A stretch of DNA of 64,000 nt. Source: Bradyrhizobium macuxiense (lineage in GTDB: Bacteria > Pseudomonadota > Alphaproteobacteria > Rhizobiales > Xanthobacteraceae). Below are positions 56,500 through 64,000 of this stretch, in pieces. Both the position numbers and the translations under genes were made by a program. The notes under the pieces are model-generated. The model was given only the letters and a program-made list of their open reading frames with translations. It made no database searches and was not told where the DNA came from. Numbering within the stretch: position 1 is the stretch's first letter; each line of letters opens with the position of its first letter. The stretch lies in contig NZ_LNCU01000039.1 of the NCBI RefSeq assembly GCF_001542415.1, positions 118,763 to 182,762 of the forward strand, given 5' to 3'.

Positions 56500-56852
56500 A
56501 CCACGCAGCGTCGGCTACACGCAAAGCGAAGAGTGAATGCCGATAGTGACGGCTTGTTGCGCATGACGATCGACGTACTAAGCAGCACATGATAGCCACG
56601 GCGCCGTGCGGCGAGGAGAGCACTATTCGGCACCAATGCAGACAGACTGGACGCAGCTGCTGCTAACTATTCGTCCCGGCAAGCCGCAAACGACCCTCCT
56701 AAGTGGTGCGCGATGACAATCAGAAGCTTGATAGCAGCGTAGGCGAGCGCTCCGCGTCGCGGCTTGATGTCCAAACTACTGCTCGAAGCCAAGCCGTCAC
56801 GATCAGGCTCTTCAGGGCGCAGGTCTGTAAACGTGCCGAAAAAGGAAACTGA
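56500..56852. other. Intergenic stretch after the nif block
   Basis: No gene, perfect NifA site or GG-N10-GC promoter was found upstream of the following small gene. Confidence 0.5.
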
Positions 56853-57074
56853 ATGAATTCGCAGCAGGTCATCATTCACGTCCGCTTCGCTCCGAACGGG
56901 ACTGTGGTCCAGATCAGCGGGCGTCCGGCGAAACTCACGCCACACCAATGGTTTGATGTCCTCAATGCGCGTGCCGGCCATGCGTATCGCCCATTGGCGG
57001 GAGGCCGTGGCGTATTTCGGCTGACCCGGGCTGCGGTCGATGCCTTCAGGCAGGAAGCTGTGACGGCGAGATGA
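56853..57074 (+). CDS. Small hypothetical protein after the nif block
   Basis: 73 residues with a good AAAGGAAACTGA leader. QVIIHVRFAPNGTVVQISGR and PHQWFDVLNARAGHAYRPLA look like a compact alpha/beta protein. No family recognised. It lies at the edge of the nif block but has no recognisable NifA promoter. Confidence 0.55.
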   Translation: MNSQQVIIHVRFAPNGTVVQISGRPAKLTPHQWFDVLNARAGHAYRPLAGGRGVFRLTRAAVDAFRQEAVTAR

Positions 57075-57102
57075 GTGAAGGGATCATCGGCAATATGGAG
57101 AT

Positions 57103-57535
57103 TCATGAGAATCCGTGGAACGGCTTCAGCGCCTCCTGCAACGCCGCATCATGCGCGCACCGCGGTGCCAGCAGCAGGGCCGCATCATAGGGCGGGATCG
57201 CGTGCTTGGGATCAGCCAGCGTCTCGAGGTCGTATTCCTTGATCCGCCCTCGCTGGTATAGCCAGCGATGACGTCGACGTCGCCGCTAGCCACGGCCGCA
57301 TACATGAAATCCGGCTGCTGTCGTTACGTGCGGAATGAGAGGCCGTAAGCCTTTTGCAGGCCGGCCCATTCGGACGCGAGAAGAACTCGTAGTCGCCCGC
57401 AATCGACAGCGGCGCGTGCGCAGCCAGTGATTGAATGAATACCGAGTGCATCGGCGCGCTGCCGCGGCATCACCAGCGCATGGGCGTTCTCGAAGCGCGC
57501 GCCATCTGCATGCCGGTCGCGGGAGTTACATTTCC
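57103..57535 (-). pseudogene. Broken glycine-betaine-type ABC substrate-binding protein
   Basis: Minus-strand segments in different frames read HAPLSIAGDYEFFSR, PDFMYAAVASGDVDVIAGYT and LADPKHAIPPYDAALLLAPR. These match the OpuC/ProX (OsmF) substrate-binding family. At least two frameshifts and a missing N terminus make it a remnant. Confidence 0.7.
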
Positions 57536-57724
57536 AGCCCAGACATCTACGGAGCTAATCCGCGCCGGCTATTCTGCGGACACGGCCATCAAATACGTCG
57601 ATTGCATTGTAATTTTACCTACGCCCAGTCCCGGCAGATAAACGGCCTGGATACCAATAGGGTGCTGGCGAGTCGGCATCCGCTCATTTTTCGCACGGCC
57701 ACGCCGCTACGAACGAGAACCGGA

Positions 57725-58075
57725 TCAGGGGGCGCCGATTTCATGACGAGATGCGGGATTATCTCCCAGGTAATTGCAGAACACGTCAGTCAATTGGCCA
57801 AGCGTTACGCCTGCAATAACCCTCACTAAGCGCCGCGCTGCTCTCCAGCTTCCTGGTGTGCTCGGCATGCTTGGCTTTGTCGTGGAAGCCAAGAATAGAA
57901 TCATCATGGGCGCGTAGTCGGCTTTCGCCTTGTCGATTTCGCCTGCCACATAACCCGCGACAAACGACTTGTTCGTGGTGCACTGTGCAAACAGTTCATG
58001 TCCATTATAGAGGCCGTCAGCCTTCGCGAAGCCACTGACGAAGGTTAACAGCACATTGGCGATAGCTAGCTTCAT
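57725..58075 (-). CDS. Rap1a/Tai-like secreted protein, probably frameshifted
   Basis: ATG 58075 starts a signal peptide (MKLAIANVLLTFVSGFAKAD), followed by GLYNGHELFAQCTT and, near the end, VTLGQLTDVFCNYLGDNPAS, typical of Rap1a/Tai-domain proteins. The middle stretch is better preserved in another frame (ILGFHDKAKHAEHTRKLESS), implying two compensating indels. The frame stays open, but the product is likely altered. Confidence 0.5.
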   Translation of the reverse strand: MKLAIANVLLTFVSGFAKADGLYNGHELFAQCTTNKSFVAGYVAGEIDKAKADYAPMMILFLASTTKPSMPSTPGSWRAARRLVRVIAGVTLGQLTDVFCNYLGDNPASRHEIGAP

Positions 58076-58126
58076 TTCCAATCCCCGAATTTCGAACCAT
58101 GAGCTGCTGATGCACGATGACGCTGC

Positions 58127-58891
58127 CTATCGCGCCGCAATGAACCTGCGCAGCAAAGCCTTGTCCTCGTCCAATAGGAAGATGCTGCTTGATGGATAGT
58201 CCAGCTGAACTTCCTGGCTCGCGCGCCCTTCCGGGATGACGTTCAGAAGGAATTGGAAAGCTGGATTGAAACGGCGCTTTTCCCAGCCGCTGGCCGTATG
58301 GAGGGCGGATGTTCGTTCCCGCTCTTCGTCTTCCAAAAGCAGGTTGGCTAAGGTCCGGGCATCCCGCTCCGTCGTGGATCCCCAACCCATGGCTTGGTGA
58401 TCGACTTGTTCGTAGAATTTTTGGTCTAACCGTAGCCACCAGTGGCCACCGAACGCCCGCTGAATGCTAGTCAAACCCAGGGCATTGAGATCGAAAGCGG
58501 CTTTCTCGATGTCTTTTGGATCGACTTGCGGCAGCAGCTTGCACAGATCGTCAATGGTAAGCCCACGCCCTGCCATGCCATCGCCAGGCGTGCGTGCGAG
58601 AGCCACGGCCAAATCCAAGCTAGGACCGACCAGCGTTGTAGTTGGCAGCAGCATCTGCGCATGCCGGTCGAGCCGTTCGGAATGCTCGTTGGTGCGTTCT
58701 GAGATTGTAACTTCCCAATCAGTGCGGGCTTTCTGAGCTTGGCTAGGGATCAATTCGCCAGCCAGTTTGACCACCACGCCGCCAAGCGGGATTTCGCCGG
58801 CCGCGGCTTCAATGAAACTTCGTACCTTGTCGTCCGGATGGTTTTTCTCCGGTGGCTTGATCGGCTTGCGATCCTCATGGTCGTTGTTCAT
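58127..58891 (-). CDS. Hypothetical protein, helical
   Basis: 254 residues. Starts with a charged N terminus (DHEDRKPIKPPEKNHPDDKV), then VRSFIEAAAGEIPLGGVVVK, and a C-terminal region with TTERDARTLANLLLEDEERE. RGLTIDDLCKLLPQVDPKDI resembles a winged-helix segment. No family recognised. Codon use looks coding throughout. Confidence 0.6.
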   Translation of the reverse strand: MNNDHEDRKPIKPPEKNHPDDKVRSFIEAAAGEIPLGGVVVKLAGELIPSQAQKARTDWEVTISERTNEHSERLDRHAQMLLPTTTLVGPSLDLAVALARTPGDGMAGRGLTIDDLCKLLPQVDPKDIEKAAFDLNALGLTSIQRAFGGHWWLRLDQKFYEQVDHQAMGWGSTTERDARTLANLLLEDEERERTSALHTASGWEKRRFNPAFQFLLNVIPEGRASQEVQLDYPSSSIFLLDEDKALLRRFIAAR

Positions 58892-59083
58892 GGCTCACCC
58901 AGATAAAGTTGTGGGCGCTAGCAAAAGCGCCTCGGATGGGCCGGGCCAAGAGATTTCGTCACTTACCAACCGTTGCGCCCGTCCTTCTATAACTTCACGT
59001 GGCTGGAGAACCCGAGACGCGGTATTCAAGAACCTCTTGCGACCTATAGCATAAAGTAATATATTATGAGGCAGGAGGTGCGT

Positions 59084-59362
59084 ATGGCCACGAGTTATAC
59101 TGTCGGCAAGCACTACGAGAGCTTCATCAGGGATCTCGTCGACAGCGGTCGCTATGCAACCGCTAGCGAAGTGATGCGGGAGGGACTGCGCCTTGTTGAA
59201 GAACGCGAGGAGCGTCGCAAGGTGAAGCTTGAAGCATTGCGTGCCGCCATACAGGAAGGCCTTGAAAGCGGTCCGGCCGAACCGTTTGAGCCAGGCGAAC
59301 TGGTCGAACAAATTAAGGCCCGAGGACGTGAACGGCTGAAAGCCGGGAAGCATGGCGGGTAA
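59084..59362 (+). CDS. parD: ParD-type antitoxin
   Basis: 92 residues from ATG 59084. YTVGKHYESFIRDLVDSGRY then ATASEVMREGLRLVEEREER is the ribbon-helix-helix signature of ParD/CopG antitoxins. Overlaps the toxin start at 59352. Confidence 0.85.
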   Translation: MATSYTVGKHYESFIRDLVDSGRYATASEVMREGLRLVEEREERRKVKLEALRAAIQEGLESGPAEPFEPGELVEQIKARGRERLKAGKHGG

Positions 59363-59649
59363 TCTCACCAGGCGGCCCCCGGGCCGAGACCGACCTGGAC
59401 GAGATTTGGCTCTTCATCGCGTCAGACAATATCGCCGCTGCAGACCGCGTGGTCGATCGTATCGGCAACATCTTTCAGATGCTTGCTGAGAATCCACTGG
59501 CGGGCCGACAGCGGCCCGAATTGGGTATGAGCATTCGGAGCTTTCCGGCCGGCAACTACGTACTCTTCTACGAAGCATTTCCCAACGGCGTTGAGATCGT
59601 GCGGGTGCTGCACGGCGCTCGCGATATCACGCCGGAGGATCTCGACTGA
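59352..59649 (+). pseudogene. parE: ParE-type toxin, frameshifted near its start
   Basis: ATG 59352 reads MAGNLT and then goes out of frame at the C/G run near 59372-59382. The real ParE sequence continues in another frame: TDLDEIWLFIASDNIAAADR, NPLAGRQRPELGMSIRSF and NGVEIVRVLHGARDITPEDL. A single-base indel separates the two. The toxin is therefore probably not made unless the indel is a sequencing error. Confidence 0.75.
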
Positions 59650-60060
59650 GTACTTTGCTTTGTCAGCCGTCGCACAATCGCAATTGCGATTTTACGATTA
59701 TGAGGCGCGGGCTGATGTTGTACAGCGGCTATGTGTAGCCGCGAGTATGGAGATCGATGGCCCGCCCCAAGGGGGCGACCCACTCTGTTCCGTCGGGCTG
59801 AACGTCCAGTAGTAATTAGCACCTTATCGCTCCTCCAAAGTTTTCGGCGAGCTGGGCAAATGGCGTGCCGAACGGCTTTAGCGCCAGCCGCTCCGATCTC
59901 GAGCGGGGAGATGCAGCTCTTGCTGAGCACCTCGAATCTGTGGCGGATGAAGTTCGGCACGAACATGAGTTCCGCGGGCCCGTTCGACCAGGATAGCGGC
60001 ATTACGGACTTTGCAGGACGCGCCGATCGGCGCCGAACCCGCTGGCAACCCGGGCTTGTG
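59650..60060. other. Intergenic stretch, nothing recognised
   Basis: Short overlapping frames; no recognised gene or repeat. Confidence 0.45.
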
Positions 60061-61821
60061 TTATTTCGAACCGATCGCAGCTTTCCGGTGCCTACCGGCA
60101 CACTGGGGCACCTGGTCAGCTGGTGCGGCCGACTGCGTACAGCCCTTGCTGCTTGGGACCTCCGACAGCGCTTCAGCGGCTGTGTAGTCCGGTGTGTCGT
60201 CTCTCCAGCGTACTGAGCCGAACGGCCGCTCCAGCATACGGCGGACGCGTAGCGGCGTGGGGGCGATGTGGAAGTGAACTGCCCGCTGCTCCAATGCGCG
60301 CTCCGACTGGGTCGGACGGTTGCGCCAGCGCAAGTAGTCGAACCAGGTCGGGAAGTGGTAGCGCTCGGTCCACAATTCGGGATCGGCAATGTCGCGCGCG
60401 ATTGACCAGCCATAGGCGCCGTTGCGCTGGCGGGACAATTGCACGTCCTGCATGACATTATGAAACGCGCGCGCATTTTCCTGTGCAACCCGGTATTCGA
60501 TCTCGACAACGAGTGGCCCGCTCCGTCCGGTCAAGCCGAGCCGTACCTCCGGATCGGCGAGCAACTTGGCCTCTGCACCGGGCGCGACGACGCGGGGCAT
60601 GGGCAGCCAAAGACCGATTAGTGGTGAGGCGAGCATCAGGGCAGCCGACACCAGCAGCGCGGTTTCAACTCCCGCCGCGTCGGTCAGATGGCCCCAACCC
60701 CAGCTGCCGACGGCAATCCCACCGGAGCTCGCCGCCTGATAGGCTGCAAGCGAGCGTCCGGCCACCCAGCGCGGCGCCGACAACTGCACGCCAATGTTGA
60801 ACACCGCCCATGCCATCATCCACACAGCTCCCGCCAGGACCAGTGCTGCCGCGGTCAACACTGGTTCGCGGCTAAGCGCAACCGCGGCGATCACGGCGCC
60901 CATGGTCAGCGCGCAGGCGCGGATCGCGGCCTCGCCGCTCATCCGCTTGCGCACTTCGGTGATGTTCAGCGCGCCGATCACCGCACCCAGGCCAAAGGCG
61001 CCGAGCAGGATACCGTAGGTCTGGGCGTCGCCATGCAAAAGATCGCGCGCGACGAGCGGCATCAGCGCAGTGATCGCGCCACCGATGACGCCGGTCACGA
61101 GAGTGCGGGCCAGCACGATCTTGATCGATGGTGAATTGCTTATGAAGCGCACGCCAGACACCATGGCGCGGCTCAATCTCTCAGGCGGCAGCCGGGAGGG
61201 CGCGCTGATCCGTTCCCACAGGAACAACGCGGCCATCAACGGCAGATAGAGCAGCGAGTTGAGTGCAAATGCAACCACTGCGCCCGCGGCCGCCACCACC
61301 ACTCCGCCGATCGCCGGCCCCACGCTGCGCGCGATATTGTAGCTGATGCCGTTCAACGCGATGGCCGCCGGCAGCTGCGCTTCCGACTGCACTTGTTCGC
61401 TGACCGACGATTGCCAAGACGGTCCCATCAGCGCCATGCCGCTGCCAACGACGAAGCAGAGCACAAGCAAGAGGTTCGGCGTGACCAGGCCCAACCAGGC
61501 GACGACCGTCAGGGCGGTTGCGCCGGCGAACGCGATGCCAAGCGCAACCAGCGCCACGATACGTCGGTCATACATATCGGCGATCGCGCCGGCTGGCATC
61601 GAAATCAGCATCACTGGCAACAGCAGCGCGGTCTGCACCAACGCGACCTTGTCGGCCGAGGACGTCATCTGCGTCATCGCCCACCCCGCACCGACACCTT
61701 GAATCAAGATGCCGAGGTTGGAGAGGAGGCTCGCAAGCCAAATGCGCCGGAAGGTCGCGTGTCGTAGCGGCGCCGTGATGCCGTCGACGTTACTCGTCTG
61801 GACTTTGGCTGGATCCATCAT
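60061..61821 (-). CDS. MFS exporter (MFS_3 type) with C-terminal cytoplasmic domain
   Basis: 586 residues. The first about 400 are a twelve-helix transporter starting RHATFRRIWLASLLSNLGIL, with IADMYDRRIVALVALGIAFA as the MFS loop. The remaining 180 residues (VVEIEYRVAQENARAFHNVM, RDIADPELWTERYHFPTWFD) resemble the ferredoxin-like monooxygenase-type tail seen in this subgroup. Related to enterobactin-type exporters; substrate unknown. Confidence 0.85.
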   Translation of the reverse strand: MMDPAKVQTSNVDGITAPLRHATFRRIWLASLLSNLGILIQGVGAGWAMTQMTSSADKVALVQTALLLPVMLISMPAGAIADMYDRRIVALVALGIAFAGATALTVVAWLGLVTPNLLLVLCFVVGSGMALMGPSWQSSVSEQVQSEAQLPAAIALNGISYNIARSVGPAIGGVVVAAAGAVVAFALNSLLYLPLMAALFLWERISAPSRLPPERLSRAMVSGVRFISNSPSIKIVLARTLVTGVIGGAITALMPLVARDLLHGDAQTYGILLGAFGLGAVIGALNITEVRKRMSGEAAIRACALTMGAVIAAVALSREPVLTAAALVLAGAVWMMAWAVFNIGVQLSAPRWVAGRSLAAYQAASSGGIAVGSWGWGHLTDAAGVETALLVSAALMLASPLIGLWLPMPRVVAPGAEAKLLADPEVRLGLTGRSGPLVVEIEYRVAQENARAFHNVMQDVQLSRQRNGAYGWSIARDIADPELWTERYHFPTWFDYLRWRNRPTQSERALEQRAVHFHIAPTPLRVRRMLERPFGSVRWRDDTPDYTAAEALSEVPSSKGCTQSAAPADQVPQCAGRHRKAAIGSK

Positions 61822-62458
61822 ATCGGTCGGTATAATTTAACACGATTCGATTCCGGTGCGAATCACAAGGATGTTCTCGGCGCAATAGTGCGCCCAAACA
61901 TCAGCGTGATCGTGAAATGCGATGACTCGATCGTTCTTTTTTGATGCGGGCGATGATCCTACTGCGTCGCCGTCATGCGGCTCAAAACAACCTGACGTCG
62001 CGGAGTGAGTGGCCAAGAAACGGTCACCATTCCGAACCGATACTTGGTAAGTGATATGAGCTGCCATGTCCGTGGCGCGCGCGTAGCGGCGTCCAACAAT
62101 GGTCTATGGCCTCGACGGCGCGGGGCCGTCGGGTGAGAAAGTTGCGGGTCTCGCGACTGCCTTGTGGGGCCCCTATTGCGAGATGTCCGCGGCGGCCTTC
62201 GAGGCCCTATTGGTGGCGCCGTCGATGGCGGCAATACTCGATGGCGGCGATACTATAACGCCAATATCAAGGGTTCTGGCTCAGATGGTCCTTTTGATTG
62301 TCGCCCGCATCGGGTACCCAAATATCAGGTCCTCGTCGGGTGGGTGGATCCTGCGCCTCTCTCCTGGACGACGGCCGGCGCAAGCCCGTCGATCGTCATC
62401 GGTAATCGATGACAGCGTGACGACGTTGTTCGAAACGTCGTCACGCAGGTTAGCTATG
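61822..62458. other. Intergenic stretch, nothing recognised
   Basis: No credible gene. The frames on both strands are low-complexity or overlap. Confidence 0.45.
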
Positions 62459-62968
62459 TCATTTGCGATTCTTCGTGTTCGAGAGCTTCTCGCTTGCCCC
62501 GCCTGTGACCGCCTCGCCACCAGCTGACGACAATTTTGACTTGTCGCCGCTAGCGAAAGTGAAGGTGTCGGCCCCGGCGCTGATGCCATTCCACACCACC
62601 GGCTCGGCGAGCGAAAGCAGCCAAAGGCCCTGAAAGCCCGACGCGGCATTGAGTTGTCCGGTCCACACGGTAGTCGAGCCGCAGCCTACGAAGTTGACGG
62701 AAAAGCTGATCGCCGTGCCGTTATTGGTCTGGGCGAGCCAGCCTGTCATGGTCTGAGGCGCGCCTTCATCGCAGCTATTGCTCGCGTTGTTGGTATAGGT
62801 ACCGGAAATCGCGCCTGTGCTCTGGTTGTAGCTGTCGACCGCTAGGGTCGAGCCGTATTGGTTGGTCCAGGTCCAGAGGGGTTGCGCCTTTGCCGGTCCC
62901 GCCAGTAGCACTCCCCCGAGGCAAGCCGCGCCCATCCATTTCGCCAATTTCCAGTTTGCTTGAGACAT
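62459..62968 (-). CDS. Bradavidin-like secreted biotin-binding protein
   Basis: 169 residues from ATG 62968, with a signal peptide ending LLAGPAKA before QPLWTW. WTWTNQYGSTLAVDSYN, GTYTNNASNSCDEGAPQTM, TAISFSVNFVGCGSTTVWTG and EPVVWNGISAGADTFTFAS follow bradavidin closely, including biotin-pocket residues (N, S, Y, W) and the two cysteines. Ends with the bradavidin-type SEKLSNTKNRK tail. Binds biotin as a beta-barrel tetramer outside the cell. A start at 62980 is also possible. Confidence 0.88.
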   Translation of the reverse strand: MSQANWKLAKWMGAACLGGVLLAGPAKAQPLWTWTNQYGSTLAVDSYNQSTGAISGTYTNNASNSCDEGAPQTMTGWLAQTNNGTAISFSVNFVGCGSTTVWTGQLNAASGFQGLWLLSLAEPVVWNGISAGADTFTFASGDKSKLSSAGGEAVTGGASEKLSNTKNRK

Positions 62969-63238
62969 TGCCGACTCCATGTCGCTCCAGAAGCGGAGCT
63001 GGCTGCTTATAAACGTGGGCGCTGGCAAGTTAAACGTGTATTATATCTTTATTGCACGAAACGGTAGAATGGTGGGCGACCGCTCTCTTAGACTTCAGTT
63101 CGATGAGGGAGGGGGCCGCGCCGCGGTAACCAGAACTCCGCGTGACGCATCGCCGCGCTGGTGTTGCCCTGCTGTTGCAGCTGCCGCGCCACCAATTGAC
63201 CGGGAACACCATCGCCTTTGTCGAGATCCTCCAGGGCT

Positions 63239-63379
63239 ATGAAGGATTATCCATTGTGGTCCGGTAATGCCGAGCTCACTGGCCGCGTGCCAGGGGAGCT
63301 CGCAGAGATGCACATTAATGGAGTCGATGTCCCAGCCAAGTTCGCGGAGGAAAATAGAGAAAATCTGTCAGAGCAGTAG
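63239..63379 (+). CDS. Small hypothetical ORF
   Basis: 46 residues: MKDYPLWSGNAELTGRVPGE then LAEMHINGVDVPAKFAEENR. Composition looks natural, but there is no strong ribosome-binding site. Could be a C-terminal fragment of a larger lost gene. Confidence 0.3.
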   Translation: MKDYPLWSGNAELTGRVPGELAEMHINGVDVPAKFAEENRENLSEQ

Positions 63380-64000
63380 ATTAAAGTTGGTACGGATCGG
63401 ACCATCGCGGGCGTGCGACGGTTGAGCCCTTTCCGTGGGAATGATTTAGGGATCATATCGCCGTTCGGCAGCGCATTTGCATCGAATTCTTCCTTCGTGC
63501 TGAGGATTTTCTGTATCGATCAATACGAGCCAGACAGTATCTTTTTGATGGGACGCAGCAGAGCGGCGACGTCAACTGCCGTATCCCTCAATCACCTCGC
63601 GAGATGAGGAGCCTCGTAGGACGACGCATAAGAGAAGGGTTGAGATATCTATTTAAGCTTCGTCCAAGCCAGAGAATGCAAACGAAGGTCGCTAAAATTC
63701 TCTCACGAGCCTGCGAGTACGCCGGATGCTAGAAGTTCTGAGCGATGCTATCGACGAGTCGAAATTCGTGGCTTTCCCTCGCCCGGAGCTTCCGAAAGTG
63801 GCCCGATTTCTTGCGGCCAGCCTCGGCAAGACGGTTTACGGAATGGAATATTGTGACACACGCGAGAACGCATGCCGCGGCGGACGCGCGATTTGAGCGA
63901 AAATAGTCCCACGGACTGACGATCACTTCCAAGTATCGTGGCAGAGTGTTCATGGGCCGCACTTCAGGTCGTTTGCACAACTTCTTATAGGTATCCTGAC
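63380..64000. other. Right-end stretch, nothing recognised
   Basis: Short frames only. A gene running off the right edge cannot be excluded, but none is supported. Confidence 0.4.

Noticed and set aside
59568..60509. 313-residue minus-strand frame
   Set aside because: Serine/arginine-rich composition typical of a shadow frame opposite parE and the MFS gene end.
62099..62527. 142-residue plus-strand frame near the bradavidin-like gene
   Set aside because: Partly antisense to the bradavidin-like gene, no domain and no ribosome-binding site.

Overview
The window reads as part of the symbiosis island of a slow-growing rhizobium, most likely Bradyrhizobium. The evidence is GC-rich coding sequence, nifDKENX without an adjacent nifH, a frxA-type ferredoxin after nifB, an uptake-hydrogenase hup-hyp cluster, a bradavidin-like secreted protein, and repeated pairs of NifA upstream sites (TGT-N10-ACA) with sigma-54 promoters (GG-N10-GC). 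Assignments come from reading translations and motifs; no database search was run.

Layout. Positions 1-7.8 kb are accessory and decaying. They hold an AbiE-type toxin-antitoxin locus with a frameshifted toxin, a frameshifted membrane-protein gene, a three-gene HicA-like/HTH/BrnA-like operon behind a palindrome, a tyrosine-integrase remnant abutting a tRNA-Ile(CAU) gene, and a small HTH gene. Positions 7.8-10.6 kb carry a vanillate O-demethylase set (vanA, vanR, vanB). Positions 11.3-24.6 kb carry hupSLCDFGH, a truncated hupI, hupK and hypABFCDE. A sigma-54 promoter precedes hupS, and a second one with its own NifA site lies inside the cluster before hupG. Positions 25.0-29.4 kb hold an MFS transporter, a DUF2130 protein and alanine dehydrogenase.

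Positions 29.6-35.0 kb hold a ferredoxin gene followed by sufBCDS, with two NifA-type sites upstream. Positions 35.3-43.2 kb are nifD, nifK, nifE, nifN, nifX, three small nif-associated genes and fdxB. Positions 43.3-46.8 kb hold a Rieske protein and, on the minus strand, two unusual genes with sigma-54 promoters: an orphan 196-residue protein and a ClpS-like domain fused to an AAA+ ATPase. After a YafQ/DinJ pair and an insertion-sequence remnant, 48.5-56.5 kb carries an iscA homologue, nifS, nifT, a SIR2-like gene, nifB, frxA, two nifZ-type genes, two small unknowns and a DegT-family protein without the expected PLP lysine. Positions 56.8-64 kb are again accessory: decaying transporter and Rap1a-like genes, a ParDE locus with a broken toxin, an MFS exporter and the bradavidin-like gene on the minus strand.

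How it fits together. NifB, NifEN, NifX and helpers make and carry FeMo-cofactor. NifS, Suf and the IscA homologue supply Fe-S clusters. Several small ferredoxins and the Rieske protein can supply electrons. The hydrogenase recovers electrons from the H2 that nitrogenase releases. Most of these transcription units carry the same NifA/sigma-54 signature, so they are probably switched on together in microaerobic nodule cells. The strongest candidates for undescribed biology are the ClpS-AAA+ fusion with its NifA promoter, the orphan gene beside it, the lysine-less DegT protein, the SIR2-like protein coupled to NifT, and the internal NifA promoter in the hydrogenase cluster.
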